Origin: Candidatus Handelsmanbacteria bacterium
GTDB lineage: Bacteria > Latescibacterota > UBA2968 > UBA8231
Assembly: GCA_016867395.1 (NCBI GenBank)
Contig: VGJS01000042.1
Location: 1-36,812 of the forward strand
DNA: 36,812 bases
Direction: 5' to 3'
Shown here: positions 9,965 through 18,510 of the stretch, in pieces
How positions within the stretch are numbered: the first letter of the stretch is position 1
How the letters are laid out: each line of letters opens with the position of its first letter
Program-made: the position numbers and the translations under genes
Notes under the pieces: model-generated
Told to the model about the DNA's origin: nothing
What the model saw: only the letters and a program-made list of their open reading frames with translations
Databases searched by the model: none

Positions 9965-10582
9965 TCAGCCGGCGGCTTCGGCCTTGGGGGCGCCGGCGAG
10001 GGCCGCCGGCAGGATGAGGTCGTCGATCAGGCCGTAGTCCTTGGCCTCCTGGGGGCCCATAAAGAAGTCGCGCTCGGTGTCGCGCTGGATGCGCTCTATG
10101 GGTTGGCCGGTGCGCTCGGCCAGGATCTCGTTGATCTGCTGGCGGATCTTGATGACCTCGCGGGCGTGGATCTCGATGTCTGCCGCCTGGCCGCCGATGC
10201 GGCCCATGGGCTGGTGCAACAGGACGCGGGCGTTGGGCAGGCTCTGGCGTTTGCCCGCAGCGCCGCCGGCCAAGAGCACCGCTCCCATGCTCGATGCCTG
10301 GCCGATGCAGATGGTGGCCACGCTGTTGGGGATGTACTGCATGGTGTCGTAGATGGCCAGGCCGGCGGTCACCGAGCCTCCAGGGGTGTTAATGTAAAGG
10401 GAGATGTCCTTCTTGGGGTCTTCGGAGGCCAGGTAGAGCAACTGGGCGATGACTAAATTGGCAATCATGTCGCCGATGGGAGTGCCGATGAAGACGATGC
10501 GCTCCTTGAGCAGGCGCGAGTAGATGTCGTACGAGCGCTCGCCCCGGCCCGTCTGCTCGATAACCATGGGGATCAGGGACAT
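9965..10582 (-). CDS. clpP: ATP-dependent Clp protease proteolytic subunit ClpP
   Basis: 205 residues. The serine-protease triad is complete and at the expected spacing: Ser98 (GQASSMGA), His123 (LLHQPMG) and Asp172 (DTERDFFM). It forms the barrel that degrades ClpX-delivered proteins. Start is the ATG of [12 protein letters not shown], with AGGTGG upstream inside the tig 3' end and one base between the tig stop and the ATG. The longer opening to 10741 lies within tig in another frame. The C-terminal tail ([13 protein letters not shown]) is Ala-rich and not conserved. Confidence 0.97.
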   Translation of the reverse strand: MSLIPMVIEQTGRGERSYDIYSRLLKERIVFIGTPIGDMIANLVIAQLLYLASEDPKKDISLYINTPGGSVTAGLAIYDTMQYIPNSVATICIGQASSMGAVLLAGGAAGKRQSLPNARVLLHQPMGRIGGQAADIEIHAREVIKIRQQINEILAERTGQPIERIQRDTERDFFMGPQEAKDYGLIDDLILPAALAGAPKAEAAG

Positions 10583-10583
10583 C

Positions 10584-11834
10584 TCACACCACCTGTTCTT
10601 CAAACTCGGCCCGCTGGGCGAGGAAGTCGAAGATCTTGTCCTCCAGCAGTTCCTGGCGCAGATCGTCCAGCCGAGGGGAGCGCTTGAGGGCTTCGGGGTC
10701 GAGGTTGCGCTCGGCGGCGCGCTGCTCGATGAAGGTATCAAACTCCTCGTCGCCCACCGCGATGCCCGTCTGCTTGCGCAGGGCCTCGACGAGCAGGAAG
10801 GTCTTCAGCCGGCGTACCGCGTAATTCCGCTGCTCCTCGCTGTGCTCATGGTCGTGGTCGCGATGTTGACCCTGTTCGCGGCGGTGCAGGGAATCAAGGT
10901 AGTTGTCCACCAGGCTTTCGGGCAGATCGAAGGAGTTCTTGCGGATCAGGTCGTTGACCAGGTCGCCGCGCAGGCGCTGGCGGGCCAGGTAGTCCCACTG
11001 GCGCTGGAGTTGCTGACCTAGATGTTGGCGCAACTCGGCCAGGTGCTGGAAGGACTCGCCTACTGCCTTGGCGAACTCGTCGTCGAGTGGGGGGAGGATG
11101 CGCTGGTGCACCTGGCGGGCCTGCACGCCGAAGTGCTCCTGCTTGCCGGCCAGGTCCTGGTCGGGCATATCCTCGCGATAGGAGAAACGCACCTGGCGCT
11201 CCTCGCCGGCGCTGATGCCGATCAGGGCCTCCTCGAATTGCGGGCTGGGGGCGTTTTCGCCGCCGATGATGAAGTAGCGCTCCTCGTAGCGCTCACCGAC
11301 AATGGGCAGGCCGCCCTCGTCGAGGCGCTGTAGGTCGGCGATGAGCACGTCGCCCTTTTCGAGGGGACGGTCCACTTTTTCCTCGGTGGCGTGGCGCTCC
11401 TGCAGCTCCTTCAGGCGGCGATCGATCTCCTCGTCGGTGACGGTGTGCACCAGGCGGGCGGCCTTGAGCTGTTCATAGCTCTCCACCTGCACCTCGGGCC
11501 AGACGTCGAGGGTGGCGGTGAAGCTGAGGGGCTGGCCGGGCTGGTGCTCGAGCTTGGTGACGCGTGGCGGGGCGGCCGGCACCAGCTTTTCGGTCTGGGT
11601 CGCCTCGCCCACCAGCTCGGGCAGCAGCTCGCTGACCACGCTCTGGCGGATGGCCTCGCCGTAGCGCCGCTCGACCAGGGTGAGGGGCACCTTGCCCTTG
11701 CGGAAGCCGGGGATCTCGAGCTGTCGCTGGTAGGATTTTACCGCCTTGGCGACAGCCGTCTCGATGCGCTCGGCCGGCACCTCGACCTCGAGTTCCCGCT
11801 CCCACCGGCCTTTTTCGGTTACTTTAGTTTTCAC
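10584..11834 (-). CDS. tig: Trigger factor
   Basis: 416 residues of the ribosome-associated chaperone and peptidyl-prolyl isomerase. The ribosome-docking signature GFRKGKVP lies at residues 43-50. The FKBP-type segment follows around residues 150-245 ([16 protein letters not shown] onward), then the helical C-terminal chaperone arms. Start is assigned to GTG at 11834 ([12 protein letters not shown]), where family similarity begins; an in-frame ATG at 11915 adds 27 Cys/Arg-rich residues without family character. No strong ribosome-binding site is visible at the GTG (GGGTAAG). It lies 102 bp after tRNA-Leu and heads tig-clpP-clpX-engB-serA-purA. Confidence 0.94.
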   Translation of the reverse strand: MKTKVTEKGRWERELEVEVPAERIETAVAKAVKSYQRQLEIPGFRKGKVPLTLVERRYGEAIRQSVVSELLPELVGEATQTEKLVPAAPPRVTKLEHQPGQPLSFTATLDVWPEVQVESYEQLKAARLVHTVTDEEIDRRLKELQERHATEEKVDRPLEKGDVLIADLQRLDEGGLPIVGERYEERYFIIGGENAPSPQFEEALIGISAGEERQVRFSYREDMPDQDLAGKQEHFGVQARQVHQRILPPLDDEFAKAVGESFQHLAELRQHLGQQLQRQWDYLARQRLRGDLVNDLIRKNSFDLPESLVDNYLDSLHRREQGQHRDHDHEHSEEQRNYAVRRLKTFLLVEALRKQTGIAVGDEEFDTFIEQRAAERNLDPEALKRSPRLDDLRQELLEDKIFDFLAQRAEFEEQVV

Positions 11835-11936
11835 GGTTCTTACCCTGGGGGAAGTACATAAAAAAACGCAACCGCACGCTCCGAAAAATCTCAGAGCAGG
11901 AGGTCTGCTGCGCACCGTCTAGCTGGGCTCTGGGCG

Positions 11937-12020
11937 TGCGAAAGGGGGGACTCGAACCCCCAAGCCCTTGCGGGCACCAGATCCTAAGTCTGGCGCGTCT
12001 GCCAGTTTCGCCACTTTCGC
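11937..12020 (-). tRNA. tRNA-Leu (anticodon UAG)
   Basis: An 84-nt class II cloverleaf. The acceptor stem GCGAAAG pairs with CTTTCGC, with discriminator A. The anticodon stem CCAGA/TCTGG encloses the loop CTTAGGA, anticodon TAG (reads CUN leucine codons). The variable arm is long (TGCCCGCAAGGGC) and the T arm is GGGGGTTCGAGTCCCCC. CCA is not encoded. It is expressed from the promoter at 12039-12067. The gene directly downstream is tig, and the spacer has only weak hairpins, so read-through into the tig operon is possible. Confidence 0.97.
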
Positions 12021-12038
12021 CTCCAAGTACGCCTAAAC

Positions 12039-12067
12039 AATATATAAGAGGGTATATTTAGGGTCAA
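12039..12067 (-). promoter_or_regulatory. Sigma-70-type promoter for tRNA-Leu (and possibly tig)
   Basis: On the minus strand, -35 TTGACC (12062-12067) and -10 TATATT (12039-12044) are separated by exactly 17 bp. The AT-rich patch stands out in GC-rich DNA. The expected start of transcription is about 10 nt before the mature tRNA 5' end. Confidence 0.8.
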
Positions 12068-12082
12068 GGATGTTACAGTTCG

Positions 12083-12217
12083 TGGGGGGCCCGCTCCGGC
12101 GTTACTGAAGTCCTGGACCTGCGACACCATATAGATGGTGTCGCGCCCATCTCATCCCTCTGCCCCGGCACTCCTTCCCCCGGCTGTTGCCCAGAAGCCG
12201 CCTCCAGGGCACTCCCA
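12083..12217 (+). repeat. Intergenic hairpin repeat, copy C
   Basis: Occupies the gap between the tRNA-Leu promoter and the glyS 3' end. It shares GGGGCCCGCTCCGG-type opening, CTGAAGTCC and GGGCACTCCC-type closing blocks with copy A. It carries the first hairpin as a perfect 10-bp stem (12121-12130 with 12135-12144; GCGACACCAT, loop ATAG, ATGGTGTCGC). The second hairpin seen in copies A, B and D is missing, so this is a shortened copy. Confidence 0.75.
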
Positions 12218-12228
12218 CGTCGCTCAAC

Positions 12229-13557
12229 TCAATCTTGCGGCACAGCCCAATGCTCGATGCGGCGGGTGATCTCCTCGCGCAGTTGGGGGATGGCCACCCG
12301 GTCCTGGGCCATGGAGTCGCGCTCCCGCAGGGTGACAGTCTGGTCCTGAAGGGTTTGGGAATCGACCGTAACGCAGTAAGGGGTGCCGATCTCGTCCATG
12401 CGGCGGTAGCGGCGGCCGATGGCCCCGCCCTCGTCGTAAAAGACCGGGAAGTGAGGCCGCAACTGGGCGGTGATCTGCCTGGCCAGTTCGTCCATGCCGT
12501 CGCGCCGCACCAGGGGCAGGATGGCCGCCTTGAGCGGGGCGATGCACGGGTGGAAACGCATCACCACCCGGGTCTCGCCCTCGACCTCCTCCTCACGGTA
12601 CGCCTCCACCAAGCAGGCCATGGTGGTGCGGCTGGCGCCAATGGAGGTCTCGATCACCCAGGGCAGAATCTTCTCGCGGCTCTCCTCGTCGAAGTAGCGC
12701 AGGGCCTTGCCGGAGAATTTCTCGTGCTGGTCCAGGTCGAAATCGCCCCGGTTGTGCAGACCCTCAATCTCGCCCCAGCCAAAGGGGAATTCGTATTCGA
12801 CGTCGAAGGCCGCTCGGGCGTAGTGGGCCAGTTTGTCGTGCTCGTGCCAGCGCAGCCGCTTTTCGGGCAGGCCGATCTGGGAAAACCAGTGCCAGCGCTC
12901 CTGGCGCCAGTAGTTGAACCAGTGGTCCTCGGTGCCGGGCTTGACGAAGAACTGCATCTCCATCTGCTCGAACTCGCGGGTGCGGAAGAGGAAGTTCTTG
13001 GTGTTGATCTCATTGCGGAAGGCCTTGCCGATCTGGGCGATACCAAAGGGGAGCTTCTGGCGCATGGCCGCCTGGACATTGAGGAAGTTGACGTAGATGC
13101 CCTGGGCGGTTTCGGGCCGCAGGTACACCTTGGCGTTGTCCTCCTCTACCGGGCCGACAAAGGTCTTGAACATCAGATTGAAGGCGCGCGGCTCGGTGAG
13201 CACCCCCTTGTTGCCGCAGACCGGGCACTGGCGCGCCCCCCGTTGCGCCTCGCTGAGGGCGTCGTCGCGGAAGCGGGCCTTGCAGCTTTTGCAGTCGATG
13301 AGCGGGTCGGTGAAATTGTCCACGTGGCCCGAGGCCTCCCACACCCTGGGGTGCATGAGGATGCTGGCATCCAGACCTTCCACATCCTCGCGGTAGGTCA
13401 TCGATTTCCACCAGGTGTCCTTGATGTTGCGCAAGAGTTCCACGCCGAGGGGACCGTAGTCCCAGCAGCCGTTGAGGCCGCCGTACACCTCGGAACTCTG
13501 GAAGATGAAGCCCCGGCGTTTGCACAGGGAGACGAGTTTGTCCATCATATTGGCCAT
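12229..13557 (-). CDS. glyS: Glycyl-tRNA synthetase, alpha2 (single-chain) type
   Basis: 442 residues of the class II homodimeric glycyl-tRNA synthetase found in Archaea, eukaryotes and part of Bacteria, not the alpha2beta2 type of E. coli. Motif 1 region is GLNGCWDYGPLGVEL, motif 2 is GKAFRNEINTKNFLFRTREF and motif 3 is near GASRTTMACL. A zinc ribbon-like insertion carries Cys89, Cys92, Cys111 and Cys114. The C-terminal anticodon-binding domain starts near residue 330. Start is an ATG after GGAAGGGA. It is the last gene of the proC-to-glyS run, 19 bp after recO. Confidence 0.96.
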   Translation of the reverse strand: MANMMDKLVSLCKRRGFIFQSSEVYGGLNGCWDYGPLGVELLRNIKDTWWKSMTYREDVEGLDASILMHPRVWEASGHVDNFTDPLIDCKSCKARFRDDALSEAQRGARQCPVCGNKGVLTEPRAFNLMFKTFVGPVEEDNAKVYLRPETAQGIYVNFLNVQAAMRQKLPFGIAQIGKAFRNEINTKNFLFRTREFEQMEMQFFVKPGTEDHWFNYWRQERWHWFSQIGLPEKRLRWHEHDKLAHYARAAFDVEYEFPFGWGEIEGLHNRGDFDLDQHEKFSGKALRYFDEESREKILPWVIETSIGASRTTMACLVEAYREEEVEGETRVVMRFHPCIAPLKAAILPLVRRDGMDELARQITAQLRPHFPVFYDEGGAIGRRYRRMDEIGTPYCVTVDSQTLQDQTVTLRERDSMAQDRVAIPQLREEITRRIEHWAVPQD

Positions 13558-13576
13558 CGAGTATTGTCCCTTCCAG

Positions 13577-14341
13577 CTATTTGACTGCTTCGAGAAAATC
13601 CAGCGACTTGAGATGGCTATGCTGCCCGCCGTGGTATTCCAGAAAACGCCGCAACATGCTGCGAAGCTCGCCGCGGCGTGGAGGGGCCGGCGGGATGGCC
13701 TCGGGCTGGTACGCGCCCAGGGCCTGCAGGCCGGCCAACAACCGCAGGCTGTCGCCGGCCACCCGGATGCCCCCGGCCGCCGTGCCGCAGCGGGCGCAGA
13801 GGCCCCCGCCCATGGCGGGGCTGAACCACAGCCATTCCCCCGCCAGCGGCAAGCGGCAGGAGGTGCAGTGATCCAATTCGGGGCGGTAGCCCAGGGCCTC
13901 GGCGGCGCGCAACTGGAAGTACCAGAACAAGGGCTCCACCTGCGGCCCCTGCACCTCTTCTAGTCCGGCCAGCACCCCCGACAGGCAGCGGTAGAGCCGG
14001 CGGTTGGGGTCGCGTTCCACGGTCAGGCGGTCGATCAGCTCGCAGGCGGCGCTGCCCAGGGAGAGGCGCTCCAGGTCCCCCAGTAGCCGGGGAAAGGCGC
14101 GCAGGGCGTCGCCGTCGCTGAGGGTCTGCAGGTCGCGCTCGTCGCGCAGGTAGCAGACCACCTGCACCTCGGTCATCCATTCCAGCGCCCCGCCAAATCT
14201 GCTCTTGGGCTTGCGGGCGCCTTTGGCCGTGGCCCTGAGCTTGCCCTCGTCCTCAGTGTAGAGGGTCAGGAGCTTGCTGGTCTCGCCCAGGCGCCGGGCG
14301 CGCAGGACCACGGCCCTGGTTTTGACGATGCGGCTGGGCAT
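13577..14341 (-). CDS. recO: DNA repair protein RecO
   Basis: 254 residues. The N-terminal OB-fold opens with TRAVVLRARRLGETSKLLTL, the middle is helical, and a zinc finger uses Cys159, Cys162, Cys182 and Cys185 (CTSC and CARC). RecO helps load RecA at gaps together with RecR. It lies 30 bp after divIC/ftsB and 19 bp before glyS. Finding recO next to a homodimeric glyS parallels the recO-glyS neighbourhood in other phyla. Confidence 0.95.
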   Translation of the reverse strand: MPSRIVKTRAVVLRARRLGETSKLLTLYTEDEGKLRATAKGARKPKSRFGGALEWMTEVQVVCYLRDERDLQTLSDGDALRAFPRLLGDLERLSLGSAACELIDRLTVERDPNRRLYRCLSGVLAGLEEVQGPQVEPLFWYFQLRAAEALGYRPELDHCTSCRLPLAGEWLWFSPAMGGGLCARCGTAAGGIRVAGDSLRLLAGLQALGAYQPEAIPPAPPRRGELRSMLRRFLEYHGGQHSHLKSLDFLEAVK

Positions 14342-14371
14342 GAAGCCTCTCTTGCCGGCCGGGTGGCGGGC

Positions 14372-14701
14372 CTATTTGCCAGCCGGCAGATCCTGTAGCC
14401 GGTAGACCTTTTCCCCCGGCTTCACCATGCCGTACTCTTCGCGGGCCACCTTCTCGATATAGTCCGCGTCGTGCTCCAGCATGTCGAGGATCTGACGCAG
14501 GCTGTCGTTCTCGGCCTGGAGCTGTTCCACCCGGGCCTGGAGCTCGGCCCAGGCCTGGTCCTGGCGGCGGATCTCGATCAGGCCTTCCTCTCCCCCCACG
14601 AACAGGTAGAGGATCACCCCGATGACCAGCAGGGTCAATCCCAGGCGCCAGTGGGACCTGCCTGTCGCTTCGGCCTGGGGCCGTAGGGGCAAGCGGGCCA
14701 C
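14372..14701 (-). CDS. Septum formation initiator family protein (FtsB/DivIC-like)
   Basis: 109 residues with one membrane helix (about residues 18-37, LGLTLLVIGVILYLF), then a coiled coil (about 40-80, with LQARVEQLQAENDSLRQIL) and a short C-terminal EEYGMVKPGEKVYRL block typical of the DivIC/FtsB family. Such proteins form a divisome complex with FtsL and FtsQ or their equivalents on the periplasmic side. The start is GTG, 4 bp after the proB stop. A weak GAGG lies within the proB end. FtsB versus DivIC naming depends on the organism and is left open. Confidence 0.88.
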   Translation of the reverse strand: MARLPLRPQAEATGRSHWRLGLTLLVIGVILYLFVGGEEGLIEIRRQDQAWAELQARVEQLQAENDSLRQILDMLEHDADYIEKVAREEYGMVKPGEKVYRLQDLPAGK

Positions 14702-14705
14702 GGCC

Positions 14706-15872
14706 TCAGCGGTTGCCGGAGGGGGCGGGGTCGAGCAGGGCCAGATCGTCGCGGTGGATCACCTCCAATGGCGGCCGCTCCAGGAGTTGCTCCACTTCGG
14801 CGGAGTGTTTGCCGAGGATCTGGCGCAACTCACCGGCGGCGTACCGGCTGAGGCCCCGGGCCACCTCCTCCCCGTCCTCGTTCTCGACCCGGATCGCGTC
14901 GCCGGCGCCGAACTCCCCCTTGCAGGCCACCACCCCTACCGGTAGCAGGCTCTTGCCCTGGGAGACCAGGGCGCGCTGGGCACCCCGGTCGATGACCACC
15001 GCGCCGGCGGGGTGCGAGGCGAAGGCGATCCAGCGTTTGCGGCTCTGCAAGCGCTTGTGCTCCGGGGTGAAGAGGGTGCCTAGTTCGGCCCCGTCCATGA
15101 TCTGGGCCAGCCGGTGCTTGCGGGCGTGGGCGATGAGGGCCATCTCCCCGCAGGTGGTCAGGAGCCGGGCGGCCTGCAATTTGGTGGCCATGCCGCCCCG
15201 GCCCACCTTGTTTGACGAGAGGCCCACCAGGGCGTCGAGCCGCGGGTCGGCGCCTTCCACTTGGCTGAGCACTTCGCCCGTGGTCCCTCCCGGCGTGTAG
15301 GAGGCGTACAGGCCCTCCACGTCGGAGAGCAGGATCAGCAACTGGGCCTGGATCATGTTGGCCACGTAGGCGGCGAGCACGTCGTTGTCGCCGATGCCCC
15401 GTTTCAGCTCGGCCACCCCGACGCTGTCATTCTCGTTGATAATGGGCACCGCCCCGTAGGCAAAGAGCTGGCGGAAGGTGTTCTTCAGATTCAGGTAGCG
15501 CCGGCGGCTGTCGAGGATATCCTCGGCGGTCAGCAACACCTGGCCGATGAGCACCCCGTGTTTTCGAAAAAGCCCCTCGTAGGTGTGCATCAGCAGATTC
15601 TGACCCACCGCGGCCAGGGCCTGCAACTCGGCCACGCTGCGGGGCCGGGCCTCCACGCCGAGGCGGCCCATGCCCGAGGCCACGGCTCCCGAAGAGACCA
15701 GGGCCACCTCCAGGCCGCGCTGGCGCAGGGCAACGATCTGGCGTACCAGCTTGGCCATCACCCTCCGGTCCAGGGCCCAGGTGGGGGTGGTCAGGCTGCT
15801 GCTGCCGATCTTGATCACCACCCGCCTAACCTGGCGCAGGCGGGCGCGGCGGCTCTCAGCGGCGGCGGGCAT
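14706..15872 (-). CDS. proB: Glutamate 5-kinase (with PUA domain)
   Basis: 388 residues. The amino-acid kinase domain spans about residues 15-260 (VVIKIGSSSLT, LVSSGAVASGMGRLG, PIINENDSV, GDNDVLAAYVA, LLSDVEGLY). A C-terminal PUA domain runs from about 285 (PAGAVVIDRGAQRAL) to 370. It phosphorylates glutamate as the first proline-biosynthesis step. proC lies three genes upstream in the same operon, while proA is not in the window. It starts 3 bp after the hisF stop. Confidence 0.97.
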   Translation of the reverse strand: MPAAAESRRARLRQVRRVVIKIGSSSLTTPTWALDRRVMAKLVRQIVALRQRGLEVALVSSGAVASGMGRLGVEARPRSVAELQALAAVGQNLLMHTYEGLFRKHGVLIGQVLLTAEDILDSRRRYLNLKNTFRQLFAYGAVPIINENDSVGVAELKRGIGDNDVLAAYVANMIQAQLLILLSDVEGLYASYTPGGTTGEVLSQVEGADPRLDALVGLSSNKVGRGGMATKLQAARLLTTCGEMALIAHARKHRLAQIMDGAELGTLFTPEHKRLQSRKRWIAFASHPAGAVVIDRGAQRALVSQGKSLLPVGVVACKGEFGAGDAIRVENEDGEEVARGLSRYAAGELRQILGKHSAEVEQLLERPPLEVIHRDDLALLDPAPSGNR

Positions 15873-15875
15873 GGT

Positions 15876-16649
<774 letters not shown>

Positions 16650-16653
16650 GGGA

Positions 16654-17256
16654 TCAGTTGAGCCTAGCGAAGTTTTCCAGCAGCCGCAGGCCGGGCTGCT
16701 GGCTCTTTTCGGGATGGAACTGCACCCCGAAAAGGTGGTCGCGCGCGGCGACGGAGGTGTACTCCAGTCCGTAGTCGGTGGTGCCGGCCACATCGGCCTG
16801 GCGCTCCGCGTCCACATAATAGGAGTGGACGAAGTAGAAGAAGCTCAAATCCTTCACCCCGTCCAGGATGCTCACCTGCCGTGTGATGGCCACTTGGTTC
16901 CAGCCGATCTGGGGCACCCGCTCGGCCGGCGGAAAGCGGCGCACCTTGCCCGGTAGGAGGCCCAGACCCGGATGGGTGCCCAGCTCCTCGCTTTCAGCGT
17001 ACATCAGTTGCAGGCCCACGCAGATGCCCAGAAAGGGCTTGCCCCGCGCGATGCCCCGCAGCAGGGCCTCGACCCAGCCGCGTTCGCGCAGGTTGCGCAT
17101 GGCGTCGCCAAAGGCCGCGTCCCCTGGCAGAACCAGGTGGCTGGCGGCTTCCAATTGGGCGGGGTCTTCGCAGATGGCGGCAGCAAAGCCCAGGTGCTCG
17201 AAGGCTTTCTGCACGCTGCGCAGATTGCCCATGCCGTAATCGACGACGGCGATCAT
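16654..17256 (-). CDS. hisH: Imidazole glycerol phosphate synthase, glutaminase subunit HisH
   Basis: 200 residues, a class I glutamine amidotransferase. The triad is Cys79 (LGICVGLQ), His181 and Glu183 (QFHPEKS). Glutamine is hydrolysed here and ammonia passes into the HisF barrel. The oxyanion-strand motif, normally PGVG, reads PGDAAFG (residues 44-50), an unusual change at a regulated position. Its ATG overlaps the proC stop by 4 bp (ATGA), a sign of translational coupling. Confidence 0.95.
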   Translation of the reverse strand: MIAVVDYGMGNLRSVQKAFEHLGFAAAICEDPAQLEAASHLVLPGDAAFGDAMRNLRERGWVEALLRGIARGKPFLGICVGLQLMYAESEELGTHPGLGLLPGKVRRFPPAERVPQIGWNQVAITRQVSILDGVKDLSFFYFVHSYYVDAERQADVAGTTDYGLEYTSVAARDHLFGVQFHPEKSQQPGLRLLENFARLN

Positions 17257-18062
17257 GTCTGGCCCAATTGGGCCGAGCGCTCGGTGGCCGCTTGCACCGC
17301 GCTGATCAGGGCGTCGCGCAGGCCCTTCTCCTCGAGCTTGTGTAGGCCGGCGATGGTGGTGCCGCCCGGCGAGGTGACCTGGTCGCGCAGGACGGCCGGA
17401 TGCTGCCCGCTTTCGAGGACCATGCGGGCGGCGCCCAGGGCGGTCTGGGCCGCCAGCTTTAGGGCCACCTCCCGGCTCAGGCCCACGCGCACCCCCCCGT
17501 CGGCCAGGGCCTCTAGAACAGTATATATGTAGGCGGGGCCACTGCCGGACAGGCCTGTCACCGCGTCCATCTGGTATTCGGCCACCAGCGCGGTGCTGCC
17601 CACCCGGTCAAAGAGGGCGCGCACCAATTCCACCTGGGCCGGGGTGGCGTGCCGGCCCCCGCATATCCCCGAGGCGGCGGCCCCCAGTTGCGCAAGGGTC
17701 TGAGGCATGACCCGGACCACCGGGATAGGCGCCTCCCACTGGGACTCGATGGTCGCGGTGCTTACCCCGGCCATGATCGAAACCAGGACCTGGTCCAGGC
17801 GCAGGTGCCGCTTTACCAATTGAAATAGCTCCGGGGCGCTCTGCGGCTTGACCCCCAGGACCACCACCTGCTGGCCGAGGATAGCGTCTTCGGCCCGGGT
17901 GCTGATGCGCACCCCCAACTGGCTCAGGGGTTGGAGCACGGCCTCGCGCAGATCAGTGGCTGTCAGGTGCGCAGGGGGAAGGCCCGCCGCAACCAATCCG
18001 CTGAGCAACGCGCCGCCCATGTTGCCGGCCCCGATGACGCCAATTTTGCACTCTTCAGTCAT
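17253..18062 (-). CDS. proC: Pyrroline-5-carboxylate reductase
   Basis: 269 residues. The Rossmann loop GVIGAGNMGGALL lies at residues 8-20, and VLGVKPQ marks the end of the cofactor domain. The dimerisation-domain signatures are TGLSGSGPAYIY and VTSPGGTTIAGL. It makes proline from pyrroline-5-carboxylate with NAD(P)H. It is the first gene of the run proC-hisH-hisF-proB-divIC-recO-glyS. A promoter overlapped by a palindrome lies directly upstream. The ribosome-binding site before the ATG is weak (GGAA). Confidence 0.97.
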   Translation of the reverse strand: MTEECKIGVIGAGNMGGALLSGLVAAGLPPAHLTATDLREAVLQPLSQLGVRISTRAEDAILGQQVVVLGVKPQSAPELFQLVKRHLRLDQVLVSIMAGVSTATIESQWEAPIPVVRVMPQTLAQLGAAASGICGGRHATPAQVELVRALFDRVGSTALVAEYQMDAVTGLSGSGPAYIYTVLEALADGGVRVGLSREVALKLAAQTALGAARMVLESGQHPAVLRDQVTSPGGTTIAGLHKLEEKGLRDALISAVQAATERSAQLGQT

Positions 18063-18090
18063 AAGAGGTTCCGCGCTAAACGGAGAGATT

Positions 18091-18118
18091 GCGAGTAATT
18101 TTAAGATAGATTACTCGC
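18091..18118. promoter_or_regulatory. Palindromic operator candidate over the proC promoter
   Basis: Perfect 9-bp inverted repeat GCGAGTAAT (18091-18099) and ATTACTCGC (18110-18118) with a 10-bp spacer. It encloses the -10 box of the predicted proC promoter and stands about 20 bp from the -35 of the divergent promoter, a placement that suits a repressor site. The centre-to-centre distance of the arms is 19 bp, and no known regulator is recognised. Confidence 0.6.
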
Positions 18119-18131
18119 ACCAAACGTGCAA
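18103..18131 (-). promoter_or_regulatory. Promoter of the proC-hisHF-proB-divIC-recO-glyS run
   Basis: Minus-strand -35 TTGCAC (18126-18131) and -10 TATCTT (18103-18108) with a 17-bp spacer. Transcription would start near 18096, giving a leader of about 34 nt before the proC ATG. The -10 lies in the spacer of the palindrome at 18091-18118. Confidence 0.6.
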
Positions 18132-18138
18132 TTTACGC

Positions 18139-18168
18139 TTGACGAATTTGACTGAATGATGGTATCTT
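18139..18168 (+). promoter_or_regulatory. Promoter for the Lys/Ala peptide-SWIB pair
   Basis: Plus-strand -35 TTGACG (18139-18144) and -10 TATCTT (18163-18168) with an 18-bp spacer, back to back with the proC promoter. It implies a leader of about 200 nt before the first ATG at 18378. That leader holds a possible 13-codon reading frame (18220-18261) behind GGGGGAGG and a 12-bp direct repeat. Confidence 0.55.
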
Positions 18169-18328
18169 ACACAAAACAGTAACATATACATTGCGTTTTG
18201 AGGGGGAGGTAGTGACACGATGCGCAGAATCTTCTGGGAGGGGGTGATCATCCGAGCATAGACCGGGATACCCAAGGTAGTTGCTTTGATCGCGGCCTAA
18301 ATTCGTTTGATCACTTAAGATTCGAAGT

Positions 18329-18353
18329 CGCGCATTAAATCCGCGCATTAAAT
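18329..18353. repeat. Direct repeat CGCGCATTAAAT x2
   Basis: Two exact 12-bp copies (18329-18340 and 18342-18353) separated by one base, just upstream of the ribosome-binding site of the Lys/Ala peptide gene. It may be a regulator site or a slippage duplication; function is unknown. Confidence 0.55.
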
Positions 18354-18377
18354 ATATAACGAGGAGGAAAAAGAGTC

Positions 18378-18497
18378 ATGGCAGCGAAAAAGAAAGCCGC
18401 TCCCAAGAAAGCCGCCGCCAAGAAGGCCGCCCCGAAGAAGAAAGTCGCCGCCAAGAAGGCCGCCCCGAAAAAGAAGGCCGCCGCCAAGAAAAAGTAA
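18378..18497 (+). CDS. 39-residue Lys/Ala peptide, stand-alone histone-tail-like mini-gene
   Basis: A short open frame that length filters would miss. It starts with ATG behind a strong GAGGAGG and ends in TAA 13 bp before the SWIB gene. The product has 18 Lys, 16 Ala, 3 Pro, 1 Val and the initiator Met, built from KKAAPKK and KKAAAKK units, with net charge about +18 and no globular part. The same units form the N-terminal tail of the SWIB protein next door. Similar Lys/Ala repeats occur in histone H1-like and HU-tail proteins, so DNA or RNA binding is the obvious inference. The spacing and the second good ribosome-binding site (AAGGAG) before the SWIB gene support real translation. It could instead be a decayed duplicate of the SWIB 5' end. 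Confidence 0.7.
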   Translation: MAAKKKAAPKKAAAKKAAPKKKVAAKKAAPKKKAAAKKK

Positions 18498-18510
18498 GGA
18501 GAATATAACC

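Noticed and set aside
11835..11936. Intrinsic terminator between tRNA-Leu and tig
   Set aside because: An AGCAG/CTGCT hairpin and two T-runs occur, but they are not adjacent in a convincing stem-plus-T-run layout.
12187..13584. 465-codon plus-strand open frame
   Set aside because: Antisense mirror of glyS over its whole length, with no family motifs.
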